Source of the DNA: Gnetum montanum
Lineage: Eukaryota; Streptophyta; Gnetopsida; Gnetales; Gnetaceae
Direction: 5' to 3'
NCBI GenBank assembly: GCA_015680685.1
Contig: MNCI01008581.1
Coordinates: 929,911-993,910 of the forward strand
Length of the DNA stretch: 64,000 nucleotides
Shown here: one piece after another, positions 56,984-64,000 of the stretch
Layout: every line of letters starts with the position of its first letter
Numbering within the stretch: position 1 is the stretch's first letter
The notes under the pieces: generated by a model
The model's input: only the letters and a program-made list of their open reading frames with translations
Database searches by the model: none
What the model was told of the DNA's origin: nothing
Position numbers and translations under genes: made by a program

Positions 56984-58320
56984 TTTTCTCTTCTTTCCCT
57001 ATTTTATCTTTATTTATCTGTTATGATTGTGTATGTTTCTTAGTATGAAATTTGTTTTAACTTCTTTACATTAGTTTAAATATTGCAACTTTTTATTTTC
57101 AATCATATCTTCTTATTTAGAATAGTCTTGGTTATTGCCTTACTATAGTATTTACTCTTCTTTTTATCATATTTTATCACATTTTTTGCTTAGTGTTTGC
57201 TTTGTTTTTGTCATAGAAAAAAAATCACAAATTTACAAACATAGAAAATTAATAAAAAAATTTTTAAAAAAGAAAAACCTTAAAAGTACAATAGACATAG
57301 AAAACCATAAATACATAAATACATAAAATATGAAATCCATAAACAATAGTGCTTTGTATAATAATTCTCAATTCCCATGCAAATATTCATCAAAGTACAT
57401 TTCAATGTAGATCTATCACATTATGCAAAGCATAAAGGATAAAGCACAATTGATAGTCCTAATATTTTCTCCTCTTAATCTCATGCCTCACACTTAGAAA
57501 ATTTGTCACTTTTAGTTTTCAATTTTCCATGCCTTATAAAATTTTGCAAGTTTCAATTTTACTTTGAAAATGTAGAAATTTTGTCTAACACTTCTACCTC
57601 AATTCCATGTCACAAAAAATTCTCTAACTTTCTTAGCCCTTAGAAAATTTTCCCCTTACTCTACCATGAAATTTTCTAATCTTTCCCCTCCTCTTTGGAC
57701 TTAGAAAATTCTTTCCATGATCTTCCCCTTTCCTTATGCAAATTTGTTATTTCTCTCTCTTCCATGTCTTAGCTAATTTTCTAACTCTCCTATCTTTTCC
57801 AAACTTAGAAAATTTTCTAACTCTCCTATCTTTCCTAAAAAAATTTTCTAACTCTCCTATGTTTTCTAGAGTTTGAAAATTTTCTAACTATCATATCTTT
57901 CCTAAATTGGGAAAATTTTCTAATTGTTCTATCTTTGCCCCACTTAGAAAATTTTCTAACTTTTCTATTGTTCCAAAATAGAAAATTTTCTAACTCTCCT
58001 ATCTTTCTTAGCATTAGAAAAATTTATAGCTCTCCTATCTTTTCTAAATTTAGAAAATTTTCTAACTTTGCTATTTTCCCAACTTCAAAATTTTTTTTGT
58101 CTCTCTCCATACTTAGATAAATTTTTCATTCTTCCCCAAAATTTAAAATCTTATTCCTATCTCTACCTTAAAAAATTTTAAATTATTTTATATTTTTATT
58201 TATTTATTTATTTTTCTAGCTCTTTCTATTTTATGTAAATAAACTTGAAATCTTTTCTAACTCTCTTTCTCATTTAAATCCCATTTTCATGTAACTATTA
58301 CTTTCTCTCTCATGCTTTAC
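56984..58320 (+). other. AT-rich spacer between protease and RT of Tat copy B
   Basis: 1.3 kb without coding content between the protease stop and the RT-side frame that starts MNPKLLHCLCESLTL at 58327. It contains the palindromic minisatellite at 57775-58083. In the related Ogre group an intron is known at this protease-RT position, so the spacer may be functionally comparable. That is inference. Confidence 0.55.
57775..58083. repeat. Minisatellite with palindromic GAAAATTTTC cores
   Basis: Nine units of 30-36 bp, consensus AATTTTCTAACTCTCCTATC followed by TTTCCTAAACTTAGAA. Every junction recreates AGAAAATTTTCT, a perfect short palindrome. More decayed units extend left to about 57590. The open frame seen here (57935-58120) is a by-product of the repeat. 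Confidence 0.85.
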
Positions 58321-60120
58321 AAGCCATGAATCCTAAGTTACTTCATTGTCTATGTGAATCACTCACCTTGGATAGGCCCCATGGCTGAATCTCTTATCCT
58401 CTCAATGACAATTTGATTGATTTTTCATCCCTTGACCCCTTAGATTCTATGATCTTGACCCTTGATATCATTGAGGAAGATTTAATTTGTCAAACTAACC
58501 TTCCATTCTTGGATTATGAACTTGTTTTGACTAATGATTCATTACTAGAGCTCACTATGATAAATCACCAACATGAGAAAAAGATCTTATAGCTAGTAGT
58601 AGACCTACTTGATGATATTGAGAATTCCATTCTAGAAAAACTTAAAAAAATTCTATTGCCTTTGCATGGGGATATGATGACATGCCTGGTTTGGATCCCA
58701 TTCTCGTCTAACATAACATCATACTTGAGGAAGATTCCAAACCTGTTAAGTAAAGGGCCTAAAAAATCAAGCTTGATGTGGACTTAGTCATAAAAGATGA
58801 GATCACCAAACTCTACAATGCTAGATTTATATGTCTTGTAGATTACTATGATTGGATATCTAATATGGTGGTTATTTCCAAGAAAAATGGAGCTATTAGG
58901 ATATGCATCAATTTTTGTGACCTTAACAAAATGACATTAAAAGATGATTTACTACTGCTCAACATCGAATAACTCATAGACACAATGGCAAGTCATGTTT
59001 TAGTTAGTTTTATGGATATTTTTTTAGGCTACAATCAAATTTAAATCTATCCTAAGCATCAATGCTTGACAACTCTCATGATTTCATAAGGAACATTCTA
59101 TTATATGAAAATCCCTTTTGGTCTTAAGAATGCTAGAGCAACATACCAATGGGCTTTGATCTTCATCTTTAGTAGCATAATGTTTAAAACTATTAATGAT
59201 TATGTGGATGATCTAACAATCAAGTATATCATTCTAACTGATCATCCTATTGAATTAGACCTAGTTTTGGCTCATTGCAACAAATATAACCTCCACTTGG
59301 ATCCCCAAAAGTGAAGTTTGGCATGGAAACAAGCAAGATATTAGGACTTCTAGGTTTAACTAACAATATAGTGGTAGATCCTAACAAAGTAAAAGCAATC
59401 ATGAGCCTCCCATTACCTAAGTATCTTGAGACATGTATATTTTGCAAGGTAGATGCCAATCCATCCACTATTTGATATGCAATATAACTAAAAAATTTCA
59501 GTCCCTTTTTCATCTTCTTAAGAAATCTACAACTTTTAATTGGGACTTGAAATGTAATGAGGCTTTCAAAATAATCAAGCATGTCCTTACCAATATTCCT
59601 ATCTTCCATCCTTCTCAATTTGATCTTTCTAAACTCTATCTTTCTAAGTCTAATCACTCTATTGCAGCCATGCTTTGACAATGTCATGAAGGTGATGTTG
59701 ATCTCCCTATCTATTACATCTTTCGTCCCTTCTTTAATTGTGAAACATGTTACAAAGATATGGAAAAATCTTTCTTAGGCCTTGTATTTACACTCAAGAA
59801 ATGAAAACACAACCTACTAGGGGCAAAAGTTCATATCATTTTCCAAGGAAACATTTTATGATCTATTGTCATCAACTCATACAATAACTGCAGTGAAAAA
59901 TGGAAGATTATTTTAACTAAATTTGACTTATCCTTTCTTGTCTGATACTTGATTAAGGAACAAGCTATTATGGATCTAATTACTTCAGACTTGCTCTCCA
60001 AAACATCTACTATAACCATGCAACCTTCCTTATAGGAACCAAGTAAATAAGAGATAGTTCCTTCTTCAACTATGACTCTAAAACACAAGGATTTCAATTC
60101 ATACTTGTATTTTTATGATT
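58321..60120 (+). pseudogene. Tat copy B reverse transcriptase and RNase H
   Basis: Linker FAWGYDDMPGLDP at about 58660, then KDEITKLYNARFICLVDYYD, WISNMVVISKKNGAIRICI, NFCDLNK (58778-58972). After a stop come VSFMDIFLGYNQI, GTFYYMKIPFGLKNARATYQ (59105 on) and INDYVDDLTI, in which the catalytic YVDD is intact, then LHLDPQK. The thumb and RNase H region (59433-60100) has FNWDLKCNEAFKIIK and a DLSKLYLSKSNHSIAAML-like block but no continuous frame. The gene is non-functional. Confidence 0.85.
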
Positions 60121-60659
60121 CATAGAAAACCCAAGGCTCAAGCGCAACTTGTATTTTAAACTATCAAGGCATGAATCCAATTTATCAAGCTTATAAATGA
60201 ATTTTCCATATACTAATAATGTGATAGAATATGAAGTTCTTAATCAAGTTTTGCTATTAGTCTTTTAACTTGGAATTAAAAGGCTTTCTTTGCGTGATGA
60301 TTTTCAATTGGTTAAATAACACATACTCTTACAAAGTTGAATACCTTCAACCTTAACTAAGCTTAGTAAAAAATTTGATTTCTCAATTTGAGGAATGCTT
60401 ATTCACACACATCCATGGCTCAGAAAACATGCTTGTTGACTTGCTAGTTACTTTTTCTCTTCTTGCTAATCCTACTTTTCTCAAGGATTATTTATCTCAT
60501 TCAACACAAGATTCACTTGTTACACTCATGGATACATAACGTGTTGACTTAGTTAACTTAGAAGAAGATGAAAAATACTATGATATTGTATGATACTTTC
60601 AATCTACATAAACTCCTAAACATCAATCTCATTTACAAAATAATGCTCCTTGTAAATTT

Positions 60660-61758
60660 TCTAAATATTTTTGTATTGTTGCACTTGGTACTTTATGTTG
60701 CATCTCCATGTCAAGTATTTTTGTATGTTGTCTAAGTCATGAAGAAGCACAAAACATGTTAGAAAAGGTTCATTTCAATGTATGTGGAGGTTATTTAGTC
60801 TCTAACAGCTCATATCATTTTGTTAGGTTTTTTGTGACTTGTGATGTCTTGGGATGCACATACAATAGTTAAGATTTTTGATACATGTCAATGTCATGCT
60901 CCGCTTATTTATGTTCCATCTCAAGAGCTTAGGATATTCAAAATTATATGGTCTTTCTAGAAATATGGGGCTAGATCATATATGTTCTATCAATCCTCTA
61001 TCCTCTTCTAGTTATTAGTTTATCTTAACAACTAATACATGTTTTACTAAGTGGACCGAAGCTATCCATTTAATAACTATAACTTCTAAGTATGTTTGTC
61101 ATTTTATTTTGGATCATATAATCACATACTTTGGCATCCCTTTCTACATTGTGATTGATAATGGACCTCAAATTAAAAGTAAAGAACTAGCCAAATTTTA
61201 TGACCAATACCAAATTGCCCAGTTATTTTCATCTCTGTATTACCTATGATCTAATGGGTAAGTTAAATTAATGAATAAATCCCTCATTTATTTGTTGACA
61301 ACCATGTTTGATAAATTCCAATGCAACTAGCATACTCAGTTATGCCATGTCCTTTGGATCTACCATATTATCTTTTGGAGAAGAAGTAACCGAACCCCCT
61401 TCGTGCTTACCTATGAATGAGAAGCTATGTTGTCGATGGAGTTGAATGTTTCTTCTCTTCATGTGGCCTTGAACAAGTGGATGATGGTTAAGGAAAATGA
61501 TGTCATGTGTTGTGTTGAGCTAGACACACTTGAGGAAATCATAAGCAACCAGTAATCAATATCTAAAATTATCAAGAATCCATGCACCATTACCATGATA
61601 AGCATGCTAGACTTAGAGACATCAAGGAAGGTGACATTGTCCTTAGGAATTTTTCTAATGCCAAGATGATCAATTTTTCATTGAATTGGCAAGGCTCCTT
61701 GATCATCATTAAGAGCCTTGATAATAAAGTATATTATTTAGTTGATTCACATGGGAAT
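60660..61758 (+). pseudogene. Tat copy B integrase, cut at its C-terminus
   Basis: Zinc-domain remnant NVCGGYLVSN (a His of the usual CGGH is Tyr). Core: CFTKWTEAIHLITITSKYVC, FGIPFYIVIDNGPQIKSKEL (second catalytic Asp present), and SNG.VKLMNKSLIYLL, where the catalytic Glu position is not Glu. Then TPFVLTYE.EAMLSMELNV. C-terminal module: YHDKHARLRDIKEGDIVLRN, then WQGSLIIIKSLDN and VYYLVDSHGN ending at 61758, where element 4 begins. Stops are frequent. Confidence 0.85.
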
Positions 61759-62647
61759 TGATGAGTAGCGAGGTACCCCTATGTTCAACCATATGAATCA
61801 TAAGCGTTCACATGTGATCCAGTCGAATTTCGTAGACCTTAGATTCCTGAGTACACTATTTATGGGATGGGAAATCTAATCATGATGATTTTTGTCTTCC
61901 CAACTATGCTTGTGGAGCTTAGTTGTATGGTTACGTGTAATTAAGGCACATGATTTTTATTATTTTTATATTTTATTCATCTATGAATATCAACAAGTCA
62001 AAACTTAATTTATGAACCACTTTAATTAATCTAATTGCTAATCAATAACTAACTATCCTAACATAAGTATTTGGTTCCACTTTTTATGCACATCTTGAAC
62101 ATGTATAACATTGCTAGGTTACCAAACATTAAGCGTTGTTGGGATTACTAAGCATCATGTACATGCTCGAAGTGGTCGTACTTATGTGCTTAATTAATTA
62201 ATTGCTATTTAATTTAGCTAGCTTAATCTAGCTTAATTACTTGGAAGCATTAAAGGGAATTGGATAAAACATTAAATGCATGAATAAAATATTTAAGTTA
62301 GCCAAGGTGCTACAAGGTTTGATAAGAAAGCTCATCTTTATTACCACACATACTACCATGCTTAGCTACAAAAATGCTTGAATAAAGATCTGTGCACTTA
62401 ATGATTCTTGCTGTAGGCACTTTGGAAAATATTCTAACTCTGGAGAAAAGAAACTGCAAGAGCTTTGCTATGCTATGATAAAAACTGTATCCAAACTATG
62501 TGCCCAAGTGCTATATTTATAGGCCAACACATATCCCGTGATATCAAATATCCAACATCACATCTTGGGACCTGATATCATGTACAAGATATCAAAGCTC
62601 CAATATTGGATATTTGATATCAGAGCTAGGTAAAATATGGTTCATCA
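61759..62647 (-). repeat. 3' LTR of element 4
   Basis: Minus strand begins TGATGAACCATATTTTACC and ends ...GCTACTCATCA. Four GATATC palindromes (62540, 62574, 62588, 62616) lie just upstream, in its own direction, of the TATA box (plus-strand TATTTATA at 62514-62521). Minus-strand AATAAA at 62337-62342. The U5 hairpin region is diverged, so the 11-bp stem cannot be drawn here. Confidence 0.9.
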
Positions 62648-64000
62648 TACCCCCATGACTGAATGAAAACTCGTCCTTGAGTGAACAAGGGGAGAAATAA
62701 GTTTCTTACAAAATATTAGCAAGGTATGGAACTATTAACTGACATGCAAACTAACTTAGACAAAATAGACAAACTCTAAGTGTCTAGGTGTACAAATTTA
62801 CAACCTTTTACAAAAGTGGATGTTCATGAAAATAGAATTAAACACCCTGAACAAAAATGACATCCAACTCCTCTTGGAGTTGAGGGGCAAGGGAGAAGAT
62901 CCAACAATCATTAATGGTCCTCATTGCATGGTGCTGCTACATCTTCCTTGGTGAAGAGAGTCCCAGTTCTAGTCAACACTTCTTACTATAATTACAACAA
63001 AATCACAGATTAGTGTGCAATGTGTAACATATAGCTTTTAAGTATATTGTCTTGTCAATGGTTACACTTGGCTAAGTTGTGATTATGGTGGATTGATTCA
63101 TTTAATAGTGTTAACTAATAGATTGAAAAATAGGGTGAAATGGATAAGCGGTCCATTATTAAATTCTGAACAGTCCAACCATGATGAAATGCTTGAAGAG
63201 GATTAAAGAATTCACAACAATAAAAAGAGGATTTAATTGAAAAATGTTGTGAAGATGTGCACAATTGGATGTCATTGATGGGGTACACAAAAGGATTTGA
63301 TTGTAACAATGTCTAAGGATAAAGAACTTAAGTAGCCTAACCAGAAGGTATGCAACTGGATCCTTCCCAAAGTAGGCACATGCCTTTTATTTTGCTTTCA
63401 TAACTTCAAACTAAGGAGTCCATGGATCCCATGGATGATTAATGGTTACAGAAAGTTAAGTACAAAAACTTGGAAGAAACTACCTAAGAATTTTGACACA
63501 TCAAACAAAGACATCGAACAAGAACATGAAACTGGCAATGAGGTGAGACATGGAAAGCATAGATGGATGAGAGAGAGAGTGGAATGGAGTTCCCGATTAA
63601 GGTTACATGAAGTCCTTTGTGAATTTGTGGTTAAAATCAACCACATTTAGTGACTTTGCATTGTCACTCTAAGACCAGTCCATCCCCTTGAGACAAAAGA
63701 GTGCTCCCACAGAACAACCATTGTTCCTTATTAAAGAAGAAAATAGAAGTAGGAAGTGAGAAAGGGCCTTAGTTAGAGGGGACCTTTAAGCATGGGTAAC
63801 ATGTATTTCTAGTTCCATAAATAGTGCTTGTAGCTTGTTTATTTTGTCTAAGAGGTGTGCTTTAAAATTTCATTGTGTTTTTATTTTTTTATTTTTAAAT
63901 TTTTTGTTTTTCTTTTTGGTTTTTGAATGAAAACCACACAATGCAAAGACTTATTCAACTTCCTATTATTAGTTGACATGGAATGATAAGAAATCCATGA
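61759..64000 (-). mobile_element. Element 4: Athila-like element, minus strand, runs off the window
   Basis: 3' LTR 61759-62647 (889 bp) followed to the right by its polypurine tract (minus strand TTTCATTCAGTCATGGGGGTA, 62648-62668) and 3' non-coding region (to 64000). The latter matches elements 1 and 3 in reverse, for example minus-strand AAGCACACCTCTTAGACAAA near 63855 and AAGTCTTTGCATTGTGTGGTT near 63940. No coding part is reached. Left flank GGAAT (61754-61758) is the expected target-duplication half; its partner lies outside the window. Confidence 0.9.

Larger units (their letters stand above)
45040..61758 (+). mobile_element. Tat copy B: near full-length Tat-like element with two nested insertions
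   Basis: Order: LTR (about 45040-47790), gag (48230-49350), protease (49360-50265, then 56638-56983 beyond element 3), AT-rich spacer (56984-58320), RT and RNase H (58321-60120), integrase (60660-61758). The linker FAWGYDDMPGLDPILV near 58660 is the hallmark of the Tat group before RT. Its integrase C-terminus is cut at 61758 by element 4, so the 3' LTR, if present, lies beyond the window. Excluding element 3 the host element spans at least 10.3 kb here. Confidence 0.85.

Noticed and set aside
57775-58083. CRISPR-like regular repeats
   Set aside because: Units are contiguous with no unique spacers, the context is a plant retrotransposon and there are no cas genes; it is a minisatellite.

Overview
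The window looks like nuclear DNA from a land plant with a large, repeat-rich genome. The signs are AT-rich sequence, plant-type Ty3/gypsy retrotransposons (a chromovirus plus Athila-like and Tat-like elements), plant L1-type LINE 3' ends, tRNA-headed SINEs, and a plant tRNA-Asp primer-binding site. Nearly every element is riddled with stops and frameshifts and nested in others, as in slowly purged genomes such as gymnosperms, but the species cannot be named from this sequence. No intact host protein-coding gene could be confirmed. Layout: (1) 1-6.7 kb is low-copy-looking DNA with two local tandem duplications and a candidate minus-strand promoter and first exon near 2.5-3.25 kb. (2) 6.7-22.2 kb is a tandem segmental duplication, copy 1 at about 6730-14150 and copy 2 at about 14156-22240. 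Both copies carry the same three exon-like blocks of an unidentified minus-strand gene. Later insertions differ between them: a LINE in copy 1, and a solo LTR plus two SINEs in copy 2. (3) 23.3-25.3 kb is a minus-strand chromovirus gag-pol relic, cut by a solo LTR with a perfect TTAGG target duplication. (4) 25.77-33.17 kb is an Athila-like element, here called element 1. Its 5' LTR is replaced by a head-to-head palindrome of its own U5, and the element is flanked by a 169-bp direct duplication instead of 5 bp. (5) 33.2-40.5 kb holds a repeat tract and then Tat copy A (LTR, gag, protease). (6) 40.8-43.8 kb is an unidentified decayed multi-exon minus-strand gene, followed by a second LINE 3' end at 44.4 kb. 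(7) 45-61.76 kb is Tat copy B (LTR, gag, protease, AT-rich spacer, RT, RNase H, integrase). Element 3, an Athila-like gag-protease-only derivative (50266-56637), is inserted inside its protease. Element 4, a minus-strand Athila-like element, sits in its integrase tail from 61759 and runs off the right edge. How the parts relate: the LTRs at 16292, 23603, 25766/32358, 50266/55791 and 61759 form one diverging family with TGATGAG/CTCATCA-type ends. Most copies carry palindromic GATATC boxes in U3 (absent from the element 1 LTR). Several carry a U5 hairpin with paired, apparently compensatory substitutions. Elements 1 and 3 have both lost most or all of the reverse-transcriptase to integrase region, so their mobility would have depended on an intact relative elsewhere. 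The standout observation is the element 1 palindrome, whose turn falls exactly at that hairpin, as expected of a cDNA that folded back and primed on itself.
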